NCBI RefSeq assembly: GCF_017875835.1
Contig: NZ_JAGING010000001.1
Span: 2,046,001-2,110,000 of the forward strand
Origin: Psychrobacter sp. PL19
GTDB lineage: Bacteria > Pseudomonadota > Gammaproteobacteria > Pseudomonadales > Moraxellaceae
Reading direction: 5' to 3'
DNA length: 64,000 bases
Shown: piece by piece, positions 28,458 through 36,863 of the stretch
How positions within the stretch are numbered: the first letter of the stretch is position 1
Layout of the letters: every line of letters begins with the position of its first letter
Translations under genes and position numbers: made by a program
Notes under the pieces: model-generated
What the model was told of the DNA's origin: nothing
The model's database searches: none
The model's input: the letters and a program-made list of their open reading frames with translations, nothing else

Positions 28458-28834
28458 AAATATTCCTTATTGTTCAATATGAATAGAAGTAAAGCAGTTT
28501 ATTTATTGGTAGTTAGAATCAAAGGATATTGAGACGCTAACGAATAGGGGTATTAATAATATTGGTCATCTATTGATGACGAGTTATCCGTTAATAAGGT
28601 CACAGTAAATAGATGAAAAATATAAAATATGCGAGTTATGGCAATAAACTTATTGCTGTAAAACGATTAAGTGATTTATAAAGTTTAGCAAATTAAGGGC
28701 TTAAACTGTGTATATCTTCGTGAATTACGCGTGCACCGAAAGTCATTCTGTGCTCTTGTAGTATTTAAATATAACTTAAGTGACCCGCTGGAAAGGCAAT
28801 CCTAGCTAATTAACCATGGTTAATCGAAGTCATA

Positions 28835-28973
28835 TATAGTCAATGAAAAGTAATATCGATACATAACCTACTGCTGGCATACGTTTTTCTTGCTTGCTGT
28901 GCCTACGCAGACAGAGGCTGCAAAAATCTTATATCCGCAGTACCGTCGCGTTTTTAAGGTATTTTAACTATAA
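28835..28973 (+). repeat. MITE-like interspersed repeat, copy A (full)
   Basis: About 139 bp, starting TATAGTCAATGAAAAGTAAT and ending AAGGTATTTTAACTATA. The imperfect terminal inverted repeats share TATAGT. The internal arms (CTGCTGGCATA / TATCCGCAG) are more diverged than in the other copies. No coding capacity. Confidence 0.85.
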
Positions 28974-29031
28974 GTCAACTCACTTTAAAAGACCAATAGT
29001 TTTAGAGCTTAGAGCTCGCTACCAAAACAAA

Positions 29032-29061
29032 ATAGGCAACACACCTTAGTATGTTGCCTAT
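29032..29061 (-). terminator. Probable terminator of acyl-CoA dehydrogenase copy 2
   Basis: A perfect 10-bp stem ATAGGCAACA / TGTTGCCTAT is followed on the minus strand by TTTTGTTTT. It lies about 160 bases after the stop codon. Confidence 0.6.
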
Positions 29062-29132
29062 AGGAAGATATTGAATCATGACCATTATAATTAAAAGCAG
29101 TTTTTGACCACTTTATAGCTAAAATACACGCT

Positions 29133-29182
29133 AATAACAATGTACGCTTAATAACAATGTACGCTTAATAACAATGTACGCT
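29133..29182. repeat. Tandem repeat, 17 bp x 3
   Basis: The unit AATAACAATGTACGCTT occurs three times in a row (29133, 29150, 29167), the last lacking one base. Confidence 0.85.
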
Positions 29183-29217
29183 AATAACTAAGGCCTCAGC
29201 TCAAATATGACGCTTAA

Positions 29218-31011
29218 TTAAAATGCAAATTGGTCAGTGCTCATACTCATGTAGGGTTCGACACCAGTATCGATGCGCTTGACATAAGTACTAGTACGCG
29301 GTAGCAATTTTGCAAAGTAGAACTGCGCGGTTTTGATTTTGGCATCATAGAATGCCTGCTCGCCGGTACCGTCAGCAATAGCTGTTTGTGCCACTAATGC
29401 CATCCGTGCCCACAAGAAAGCCAAGGTCACATAACCGCTAAAGTACATGTAATCAACTGCAGCGCCACCTACTGCCTCAGGATTGTCGTTTGCTTGCATA
29501 CCAATACGGGCAGTTAGATCGCCCCATTCTTTGATATGTCTCATAAGAGGACGAGTAAATTGGCCCATGTCGTCATTGTCTTTATTGTCTTCACAGAACT
29601 GCTGAATGACATTGGTAAAGTTAGTAAGCAGTTTGCCTTGTGACCCCAATACTTTACGTCCGATTAAGTCGAGCGATTGAATTTGAGTCGTCCCTTCATA
29701 GATACAAGCAATAGTGGTATCACGGACATTTTGCTCTAAGCCATACTCAGTACAAAACCCACTACCACCCAACGCTTGAACACCATGTCTGGCAGACTCA
29801 AGTCCCGTTTCGGTCAAGAAGGCCTTGCCAATAGGGGTAAGCAGTGACAGCATTTGATCCGCGTCTTTGCGAGCATCGCCTTCACCCTTGGCAACGGTAT
29901 CAGCAAACTGAGACATATAACCAATCAATGCACGACCGCCTTCTGCGAATGCTTTAGTGGTCAACAGCATATCACGGACTGCAGGGTGTACGATGATCGG
30001 GTCAGCTGGCTTTTCAGGAAACTTAGCACCGTCTAGAGAACGAAATGCTAAGCGTTCTTTAGTAAAAGACAAGGCCCCTTGAAAAGCGTACTGAGATGCT
30101 GTGACCCCTTGAATAGCGGTACCGATTCGTGCCACATTCATAAAGGTGAACATGCAATTTAGACCACGGTTCTCTTCGCCGACTAAATAACCAGCTGACC
30201 CATCATAGTTGATGACGCAAGTGGCTGAGGCCTTGATGCCCATTTTGTGCTCAATAGAGCCGCAAGAGACAGCATTGTGTTCGGCTAAACTGCCGTCATC
30301 ATTAACCCTGAACTTCGGCACAACAAATAAAGACAAGCCTCTAGTACCGGCTGGTGCATCTGGTAGGCGCGCCAGAACAATATGGATAATATTGTCAGAC
30401 ATATCGTGCTCGCCTGCAGAAATCCAGATTTTACCGCCTGTAATTTTGTAGCTACCGTCACCATTAGGTTCAGCTTTGGTACGTACCAAATTGAGATCAG
30501 AGCCGCACTGTGGCTCAGTCAAGCACATTACGCCTGTCCACTCACCTGAGACCAATTTAGGCAAATACTTTTGTTTTTGCTCGGCAGTACCATGATGCTC
30601 AATAGTAGAAACGCAGCCTTCTGAAAGCCCTGGATACATACCAAATGACCAGTTAGCGGTACCCACAAATTCAGAGATAGCTGAGTTCAAGGACATTGGC
30701 ATGGCTTGGCCACCGAATTCTTCTTCGGCCGTCAAAGACGTGAATCCAAGCTCACAGTATTGCTTATAAGCTTCTTTAAAACCTTTAGGTGTGGTTACTT
30801 TACCATTATCAAAATGACAGCCTTCCGCATCCCCGCTCTGATTTAGTGGCGACAGCTCGTTTTCAGCGAAGTTGGCGGCAACCTCTAGATAGCTGTCTAC
30901 AATGTCTGCTTCAATATGAGAAAAAGCATCAAGCGTTTGGTAATGTGCGGTACTGTTTAAAAGCTCATGCATGACAAATTTCATATCACGTAGGGGTGCT
31001 TTATACTGCAT
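29218..31011 (-). CDS. Acyl-CoA dehydrogenase, long form with C-terminal extension (copy 2)
   Basis: A paralog of the gene at 26.7-28.5 kb with the same architecture (597 residues). It has MCLTEPQCGSDLN, ITGGKIWISAGEHD, the SIEHKMGIKASATCVINYD block and the C-terminal GGSGFCTEYGLEQNVRDTTIACIYEGTTQIQSLDL region. Differences in the substrate-side segments suggest different chain-length preference. The ATG follows AGGATAGGAAATT. Neither gene has fadA or fadB neighbours here. Confidence 0.9.
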   Translation of the reverse strand: MQYKAPLRDMKFVMHELLNSTAHYQTLDAFSHIEADIVDSYLEVAANFAENELSPLNQSGDAEGCHFDNGKVTTPKGFKEAYKQYCELGFTSLTAEEEFGGQAMPMSLNSAISEFVGTANWSFGMYPGLSEGCVSTIEHHGTAEQKQKYLPKLVSGEWTGVMCLTEPQCGSDLNLVRTKAEPNGDGSYKITGGKIWISAGEHDMSDNIIHIVLARLPDAPAGTRGLSLFVVPKFRVNDDGSLAEHNAVSCGSIEHKMGIKASATCVINYDGSAGYLVGEENRGLNCMFTFMNVARIGTAIQGVTASQYAFQGALSFTKERLAFRSLDGAKFPEKPADPIIVHPAVRDMLLTTKAFAEGGRALIGYMSQFADTVAKGEGDARKDADQMLSLLTPIGKAFLTETGLESARHGVQALGGSGFCTEYGLEQNVRDTTIACIYEGTTQIQSLDLIGRKVLGSQGKLLTNFTNVIQQFCEDNKDNDDMGQFTRPLMRHIKEWGDLTARIGMQANDNPEAVGGAAVDYMYFSGYVTLAFLWARMALVAQTAIADGTGEQAFYDAKIKTAQFYFAKLLPRTSTYVKRIDTGVEPYMSMSTDQFAF

Positions 31012-31458
31012 AATTTCCTATCCTTTTTTTGGAATATGACCAACAGCGGGTTAATGACTGCCACTATTATTTAGCGCTTGGTTCATGTTTGCTGATGTCT
31101 AACTTGTCTGAATTAATAGTTTTTAATTAACAATAGACAATGACGCAGACCATATAAAATGATGTTTAAAAGAGTTAAAAGAATGATGACGGCTAAAGTC
31201 TATTCAATATTCAGCATTTCTGATAATTTCACTGTAAAAGATAGGCGTTTGCAGGCGATTATACAAGTTTGCTGGTGAAACTGATAAGTCATGAACCTAT
31301 CTTGCATCCTATACACAATCAACGTGGGAGACAAAGCGCTATGAGCACTAACTGGGTAAGAGATTTGTTCATATGTATTTTTATTCACTACAAATGACGA
31401 CTATTAGCGATAGGATGAACAGTCAATACGCCTGAATAAAGTACAGTTTAATACCGTT
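31012..31458. other. Spacer between acyl-CoA dehydrogenase and the EAL pseudogene
   Basis: I see no supported feature. A 62-codon minus-strand frame at 31200-31388 has no convincing ribosome binding site and no recognisable content. Confidence 0.3.
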
Positions 31459-32634
31459 TTATTTGGATGCATGCTGACGAGTCAACATTTCGGTGGCATC
31501 TTCTGCGTTAACGGGTCTACCAAACCAATAACCTTGACCGTATGCACAGCCCATTTGTAACAATAAGTCACGTTGCTGCTCAGTTTCGATACCTTCAGCA
31601 ACAACTTCCATATCAAGTGCATCTGCCAAATCCAAAATAGCTTTTACAATCGCGTATTGGGTACGATCAGTGGCAATTTTGGAGATAAAACTTCTATCAA
31701 TCTTAATAAAATCAAAGGGGTATTCTTGTAAGTAGCTGAGTGAGGCATAACCGGTACCAAAGTCATCAAGGGCTAGGCGGATGCCCATTTCTTTGAGCAT
31801 GGTGAGTTGGTGTTTCACATTGGCATGGCGCCGCATCAATGACGATTCGGTCACCTCAACGTGTAACTGTTGCGGGCGGATATTATGTTCTTTAAACAAG
31901 TTACTGACCACATCAAAAAATTCAGGATAGTTAAATTCGGTTGCTTCAGCATTGATACAAATATGCTGAGTAAACCCCAATGCCTGCCAAATAGACAACT
32001 GTTGAGCAATTTTTACTACCATTTGATAAAACAATCTAAATGACAGTTTGTATTCAATGATCGCTTCAATAAAATCCATCGGCTTCAGTAGACCGCGAGT
32101 AGGGTGCTACCAGCGAACTAACGCCTCAAAACCAGTAATAGTGCCAGTATCTAAGGCAACTTTTGGCTGGTAATAGGGCACAAGCTGACAGTCATCCATA
32201 GCAGATCTGAGCTCAGCTTCTAATGGTAAGCTATCAGCAGTTGCTTTGTTGATAGCCTCGCTATACCAACAGACATCATCACCACCTTGTTGCTTGACAC
32301 AAAGTCTGCGATAAGCGATATGACATTCAAGTATCTGCCCATAACGGGTAGCCAGCGAAAAATTATTTTCGTAAAAGCCGTCACTGTCTAAGCGATTAGA
32401 GATGTCTTTTAATATGGCCTGTTCTTCTTCTGATAAGGATTCAGCAGAATAGATACCAAGTGGTCGCCCAATCAAAAACTCTTAATTGTAACCAACCATA
32501 ATTTCGTAGGTGGCATTGACTGATAAGTAGCGAAGGTTGGCATCTAATATGAATATGGAATCTTCCAGGCGTTCGCATAATTGAGTCAGTAGTTGCTGCT
32601 TAATTAAGGTTGAGATGGGTTCAAAATTATTCAT
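31459..32634 (-). pseudogene. PAS-EAL cyclic-di-GMP phosphodiesterase gene broken by two in-frame stops
   Basis: Reading from ATG 32634, one continuous frame encodes a PAS-like N-terminus, TAA at 32482-32484 after ...YEIMVGYN, then EFLIGRPLGIYSAE..., TAG at 32107-32109 after FEALVRW, then HPTRGLLKPMDFIEA... to 31459. EAL proteins normally have Gln after EALVRW, so the TAG is most simply a CAG-to-TAG change. All later EAL motifs survive (VEVTES, LALDDFGTGYASL, FIKIDRSF, VVAEGIETEQ). The PAS runs almost straight into the EAL domain, so a GGDEF domain may have been deleted. A functional protein would need readthrough. Confidence 0.85.
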
Positions 32635-32700
32635 AATACTGGCTCACAAAATATACTGGCGCATAAAAATAAACCTCACTGTTCGACATCAGTATACTTA

Positions 32701-32738
32701 TATTGAACGGGGCTACTGATATTGAACAGGGCTACTAT
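32701..32738. repeat. Tandem repeat, 19 bp x 2
   Basis: The unit TATTGAACGGGGCTACTGA is followed directly by a slightly diverged second copy, in the spacer between rsmE and the pseudogene. Confidence 0.7.
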
Positions 32739-32822
32739 AAGTTATACAATAAATAGCTAACAAAAGTTTATCATTATTTTAAAATTTAATCATCAATAAC
32801 TATCAAGACTTCTATCTTATTA

Positions 32823-33830
32823 TCAACGACTCAGGGCGTGCAATGTTGCCAAGGCGACAATTGGAGCCGTCTCAGTACGCAGCACTCGTGCGCCAATTTG
32901 CCAAGGCGCAAAACCACTATGCTCAGCCTGATCGCACTCTTCATTACTGAGTCCACCTTCAGGACCAATTAACAGTTCGATATAAGGCAGCTTTTGAGTC
33001 AAGACGGTCAGTAACGCCTCTGGCCTCAAAGGCTGATCTGCTGCTGGCACGCTCATCATTACACGCAAATCTGTTCGAGTATTAAGGATCTGATAATAAG
33101 GATCCTGCCTAAGGGCTGCTACGATAGGACTTACAAAAATGTCACGACTAGCCTTGTTCGCTGAGCCACTCGTCTGTGAGTTATCGATATTTGAAAAATC
33201 ATTATCTAAACTATCATTACTTAAACTATCACTATCTAAACCACCGTTACCTAAACTATCGTTATTTAAGCTCTGTAGCCACTGACGAATAGGCTGAGGC
33301 GCAAAAATAATTGGTGGACGGTTTAACCCACATTGTTCACAAGCAGCAATAGCAATTTGCTGCCAGTGAAGTAGCTTTTTGTCGACCTGTGCAGGTTTTA
33401 AAGAGACCTCACCATGATGGCTACTGAGCAACTGAATGGCAGTGACGCCAAGCTCAGTGGCTTTTTGGATAGCATAATCCATACGTTCACCACGACTCAT
33501 GACTAAGCCTATTTTACTAATGATAGGCGCAGTACGGTCATCGCTTACGTGTGCGAGTAAGGTGGCGGTAGCATGCTTTTTACTGACGGTTTGTAACTGT
33601 ACTTGATATTCACCACCAAAGCCGTCGAATAACAGGCCTTGATCACCGATATTCGCTCGTAGCACACGACACCAATGATGAACGATAGTGTCTGGTAAGT
33701 CGACCTCACTACCTAGGGCTAACGAGTCTAGTCGAGGGTGGTAAGAGGATTCAACGTTGCTTTTATTAAAAGCGTTACGATCACTATGTTCGTTATCATT
33801 ACTACTGATGGCATAAAAAAAACGTCGCAC
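32823..33830 (-). CDS. rsmE: 16S rRNA (U1498-N3) methyltransferase with low-complexity insert
   Basis: RsmE methylates U1498 of 16S rRNA in the decoding region. Motifs are the N-terminal HHWCRVLRANIGDQGLLFDG, the SPOUT-fold MSRGERMDYAIQKATELGV, EQCGLNRPP and the SAM-binding knot ELLIGPEGGLSNEE with GARVLRTETAPIVAL. The usual length is about 245 residues and this one has 335. An Asn/Asp/Ser-rich insert (residues about 187-230) and an N-terminal extension (about 1-32) account for the difference. The insert is encoded by degenerate 12-18 bp repeats. Translation starts at GTG 33830 with AGGGAT upstream. Confidence 0.92.
   Translation of the reverse strand: MRRFFYAISSNDNEHSDRNAFNKSNVESSYHPRLDSLALGSEVDLPDTIVHHWCRVLRANIGDQGLLFDGFGGEYQVQLQTVSKKHATATLLAHVSDDRTAPIISKIGLVMSRGERMDYAIQKATELGVTAIQLLSSHHGEVSLKPAQVDKKLLHWQQIAIAACEQCGLNRPPIIFAPQPIRQWLQSLNNDSLGNGGLDSDSLSNDSLDNDFSNIDNSQTSGSANKASRDIFVSPIVAALRQDPYYQILNTRTDLRVMMSVPAADQPLRPEALLTVLTQKLPYIELLIGPEGGLSNEECDQAEHSGFAPWQIGARVLRTETAPIVALATLHALSR
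33195..33272. repeat. Degenerate tandem repeats inside rsmE
   Basis: Repeated CTAAACTATC / CTTAAACTATC-type units encode the SLxNDSLxN low-complexity insert of RsmE. The unit is a multiple of three, so the frame is kept. Confidence 0.7.
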
Positions 33831-33994
33831 GATATTTTATCCCTATGGTTTAATTAAGAACGTTTATTAGTAGCCTAATAGAATATCATTTGGCCAAACT
33901 AAAGGTGTTTTTAATCCTAAATTCGTATAAAAAAGTAAGTCGCTGATGTTGGTAAGCGCCTTATAAAAGGCGGTAACGGGTATTAAAGGGCATT

Positions 33995-34058
33995 GTATAG
34001 TTAAAATACCTTAAAAACGCTACGGTACTGCTGGTATAAGCTTTTTGCAGCCGCTAGT
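33995..34058 (-). repeat. MITE-like repeat, copy B (right half only, reversed)
   Basis: It matches the right half of the element on the minus strand, from TATAGTTAAAATACCTTAAA through GGTACTGCTGGTATAAGCTTTTTGCAGCC-type sequence, and stops at the central loop. The left half is missing. Confidence 0.8.
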
Positions 34059-34079
34059 CGGCTAATAAAATCTTAGCAA

Positions 34080-34109
34080 TAAAAAACTGGTGCTCCTAAG
34101 AGCACCAGT
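34080..34109 (-). terminator. Intrinsic terminator of the ahcY-metF unit
   Basis: A perfect 10-bp stem ACTGGTGCTC / GAGCACCAGT with loop CTAA is followed on the minus strand by TTTTT. Confidence 0.85.
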
Positions 34110-34161
34110 GGGTTGAACAATAATGATAAAAGAGGCGTAGCGCAATAAACGATTAACAGCT

Positions 34162-35010
34162 TTAACCTGCTAGCCCTAAAGCTTCAATTAGGCGTTTGTT
34201 GGGCTCAACCTTATTCATGCTATAAAAATGCATTGCGGGTACACCCTCAGCAATCAGGCGTTCGCATAGACGGTAGACCACCTCAAAACCAAACTCACGA
34301 ATGGCTTTGCGATCATCGCCAAAGTCAGCAAGCTGTTTACGCACATAACGTGGAATATCAGCACCGCAGCTATCAGCAAAGCGTACCAAGTTACTAGAAT
34401 TAGTAATCGGCATAATACCGGCCACTAATGGCTGTGCGTTGGTATCGATCCCACGGCCTTCTAACGCATCACGCAAATACAAATAGCTGTCAGCATTATA
34501 GAAGAATTGGGTAATCGCTGCATTCGCGCCCGCTTGGTATTTGTTCACCAAGTTATCAATATCGAATAAAAAGCTGCGTGCTTGGGGGTGCATCTCAGGG
34601 TAAGCCGCAACTTCGATATGGAAATGATCGCCTGAATGCTCACGGATAAATTTGACTAAATCCAGCGCAAATGGCAACTGACCCATACCAACTTGTCCTG
34701 ACGGCAAGTCGCCACGCAGTGCCACTAAGCGATTGATGCCTAAACTCTTATATAGCGTCAACAGCTCAGAAATTTCGTCTTTATCGTCACCAATACAGGA
34801 GATATGCGGAGCGACTGGAGTGTCGCTACGCTCACATAAGGCGTTGACGATATCTAAAGTGCGGGTACGCGTTGAGCCGCCTGCACCATAAGTTACCGAA
34901 AAGTAAGTAGGCGACAGTTTGTTCAGCTCATCAAAAGTACTGAGCAGCTTCTCATGTCCCTGCTCAGACTTGGCAGGGAAAAACTCAAAAGAGAAAGCAG
35001 GCTTACTCAC
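34162..35010 (-). CDS. metF: 5,10-methylenetetrahydrofolate reductase
   Basis: An FAD enzyme that reduces methylene-THF to methyl-THF, the methyl donor for methionine synthase. The N-terminus FSFEFFPAKSEQG, SVTYGAGGSTR, HISCIGDDKDEI, ALRGDLPSG and the C-terminal GVPAMHFYSMNK are characteristic. At 282 residues it is a typical bacterial catalytic domain. Translation starts at GTG 35010 (AAGGAG 8 bases upstream). It lies 47 bases downstream of ahcY on the same strand, so the two probably form a methyl-cycle operon. Confidence 0.95.
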   Translation of the reverse strand: MSKPAFSFEFFPAKSEQGHEKLLSTFDELNKLSPTYFSVTYGAGGSTRTRTLDIVNALCERSDTPVAPHISCIGDDKDEISELLTLYKSLGINRLVALRGDLPSGQVGMGQLPFALDLVKFIREHSGDHFHIEVAAYPEMHPQARSFLFDIDNLVNKYQAGANAAITQFFYNADSYLYLRDALEGRGIDTNAQPLVAGIMPITNSSNLVRFADSCGADIPRYVRKQLADFGDDRKAIREFGFEVVYRLCERLIAEGVPAMHFYSMNKVEPNKRLIEALGLAG

Positions 35011-35057
35011 AGTCGCGCTCCTTATCTTTAATATAAGTACTAATATAAATACTCATA

Positions 35058-36482
35058 TTAATATTTATAAGCATCAGGTTTGAACGGACCTTCGATAGGA
35101 ACGCCTAAGTACTCTGCTTGTTTTGAGGTCAGCTTGGTTAACGTACCATTGAAACCCGCGACCATAGCGGCTGCGACTTCTTCGTCGAGCTTTTTCGGTA
35201 ACACTCTGACGTACAAATTGTCAGTACGCTGATCAACGGGCAGTTCAGCAAACTTCTCTTCAAACAGATACATTTGCGCCAATACTTGGTTAGCAAATGA
35301 GCCGTCCATCACGCGTGATGGGTGACCAGTTGCATTACCTAGGTTCACCAAACGACCTTCAGCCAACAGAATCAGGTAATCGTTCACGTCGTCTGAGCGG
35401 AAGATTTGATGGACCTGTGGTTTAACTTCAGACCAGCGCCAGTTTTCACGCATAAATTGCGTATCGATTTCGGTATCAAAGTGACCGATGTTACAAACTA
35501 CTGCACCAGGCTTTAACGCCGCTAGCATGTGTTTGTCACAAACGTGATAGTTACCAGTAGTGGTGACAATCATGTCCGTATCTTCTAGCAGGCGGGTGTT
35601 TATGTTTTCTGCGCCGCCAGTGTTGTCGCCGTCAATATACGGTGATAATACTTCATAACCGTCCATACAGGCCTGCATGGCACAGATAGGATCAACTTCT
35701 GAAATCCGAACAATCATACCTTCTTGACGTAAGCTTTGTGCTGAGCCCTTGCCCACATCACCATAACCGATAACCAAAGCGCGACGACCAGCAAGGAACA
35801 TATCCGTACCGCGTTTAATCGCGTCATTTAAGCTATGACGGCAACCATACTTATTATCGTTTTTAGACTTAGTGACGGCATCATTGACGTTGATAGCAGG
35901 AATTTTTAGCGTGCCTTTATCCAACATTTCGAGTAAGCGATGTACACCAGTGGTCGTCTCTTCTGAGATACCATGCATGTTATCTAGAAGCTCAGCATAA
36001 TCATCATGGATAAGTGCGGTCAAATCACCGCCATCATCTAGAATTAAGTTAGCATCCCAAAGTTGGCCTGTTTCTTCGCCACCAACGTGTACTTGCTGGC
36101 GTAAGCACCATTCGTACTCTGCGTCAGTTTCGCCTTTCCAAGCAAATACTGGAATACCGGCAGCAGCAATTGCAGCAGCAGCGTGGTCTTGGGTTGAGAA
36201 GATGTTACATGAGGTCCAGCGTACTTCAGCACCGAGTGCAATTAAGGTCTCGATAAGCACGGCAGTTTGGATGGTCATGTGGATACAGCCGACAATCTTC
36301 GCGCCTTTAAGCGGTTGATCCGCTTCGTAGCGACGACGCAAACCCATAAGGGCAGGCATTTCGGCTTCAGCAAGAGTAATTTCACGGCGGCCGTAATCAG
36401 CAAGGCTAATGTCAGCGACTTTATAGTCTGTGAAAGCGGGATTGATCGTATGGGCAGATGGGGAAGTAGACACTGCGTCCAT
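35058..36482 (-). CDS. ahcY: Adenosylhomocysteinase (SAH hydrolase)
   Basis: It splits S-adenosylhomocysteine into adenosine and homocysteine with tightly bound NAD, relieving product inhibition of methyltransferases. The NAD-binding motif [26 protein letters not shown], the catalytic-site segment [21 protein letters not shown] and the C-terminal PFKPDAYKY are intact. The 474 residues include the roughly 40-residue insert found in many bacterial enzymes. The ATG follows AGGAG. A probable SAH riboswitch occupies the leader, so expression should rise when SAH accumulates. Confidence 0.97.
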   Translation of the reverse strand: MDAVSTSPSAHTINPAFTDYKVADISLADYGRREITLAEAEMPALMGLRRRYEADQPLKGAKIVGCIHMTIQTAVLIETLIALGAEVRWTSCNIFSTQDHAAAAIAAAGIPVFAWKGETDAEYEWCLRQQVHVGGEETGQLWDANLILDDGGDLTALIHDDYAELLDNMHGISEETTTGVHRLLEMLDKGTLKIPAINVNDAVTKSKNDNKYGCRHSLNDAIKRGTDMFLAGRRALVIGYGDVGKGSAQSLRQEGMIVRISEVDPICAMQACMDGYEVLSPYIDGDNTGGAENINTRLLEDTDMIVTTTGNYHVCDKHMLAALKPGAVVCNIGHFDTEIDTQFMRENWRWSEVKPQVHQIFRSDDVNDYLILLAEGRLVNLGNATGHPSRVMDGSFANQVLAQMYLFEEKFAELPVDQRTDNLYVRVLPKKLDEEVAAAMVAGFNGTLTKLTSKQAEYLGVPIEGPFKPDAYKY

Positions 36483-36526
36483 AATATGCTCCTATCAGTG
36501 GTTAACGTATGATAAAAAGAATAAAA

Positions 36527-36677
36527 ACGCAGGTGCCGTTGTTCACGCTATTTAATACTTAAACTTTTAGTATTAAACAGTTTACCGAGCCTAATATAAC
36601 GTATAAATCAGTGTGGCTTAGGTTTAAAACTAAACACTAGTATTTATGGTTATGGCGCAACACCTCTCGGAGGTCAT
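36527..36677 (-). ncRNA. S-adenosylhomocysteine (SAH) riboswitch in the ahcY leader
   Basis: The minus strand fits the SAH riboswitch fold. P1 pairs CCGAG (36670-36666) with CTCGG (36589-36585). The joining AGG lies just before the P1 3' strand. P2 is long: ATAAC, ATAAAT and AGTGT pair with ACACT, ATTTAT and GTTAT. An optional P3 pairs TTTAATACT with AGTATTAAA (36577-36551). The P4 pseudoknot pairs AGGTGTT, directly after P1, with GGCACCT inside AACGGCACCT (36540-36531), as GAGCGCU pairs with GGCGCUC in known examples. It ends about 45 bases before the ahcY start. No covariance search was run. Confidence 0.78.
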
Positions 36678-36678
36678 T

Positions 36679-36707
36679 ATTGTAATTCATGGCGGTTAAT
36701 TTGTCAC
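36679..36707 (-). promoter_or_regulatory. Sigma-70-type promoter of ahcY
   Basis: On the minus strand GTGACA (36707-36702) and TACAAT (36684-36679) are 17 bases apart. The predicted transcription start falls within a few bases of the riboswitch 5' end, which supports both calls. Confidence 0.65.
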
Positions 36708-36799
36708 CTATTGGCTGCAGGAAAATCTAGGCGTTGATGTTGCGCTTTCCTAACTTTTATACTTGACAGCCCATTTATAGTCACAAAAAATAGTGATAA

Positions 36800-36826
36800 A
36801 AAAGGCCACCGATTGATGGCCTTTAG
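36800..36826 (-). terminator. Intrinsic terminator of the TonB-dependent receptor gene
   Basis: The stem AAAGGCCA / TGGCCTTT with an 8-base loop is followed on the minus strand by TTTTTTATC. Confidence 0.8.
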
Positions 36827-36863
36827 TATTAGTAATATAACTTATAAGCGGTGTTGAATAAGG

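Larger units (their letters stand above)
28458..29217. other. 760-base spacer between the two acyl-CoA dehydrogenase genes
   Basis: It contains a full MITE-like repeat (28835-28973), a terminator hairpin (29032-29061) and a 17-bp tandem repeat (29133-29182). No protein gene is supported. The length suggests that the two genes are separate transcription units. Confidence 0.5.
33831..34161. other. Spacer between metF and rsmE
   Basis: It contains a half copy of the MITE-like repeat and the metF terminator. No gene is visible. Confidence 0.4.
36483..36863. other. Spacer between the TonB receptor end and ahcY
   Basis: It holds, in minus-strand order, the receptor terminator, the ahcY promoter and the SAH riboswitch leader. 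There is no protein gene. Confidence 0.6.

Noticed and set aside
29133..29182. CRISPR-like array (17-bp x 3)
   Set aside because: The copies are directly adjacent without spacers and no cas genes exist in the window.
31200..31388. 62-codon minus-strand frame
   Set aside because: No ribosome binding site, no recognisable domain and no operon partner.
31459..32079. Intact stand-alone EAL gene starting at MDFIEA
   Set aside because: It would lack the EAL motif itself; the upstream frame continues the same protein across single stop codons.
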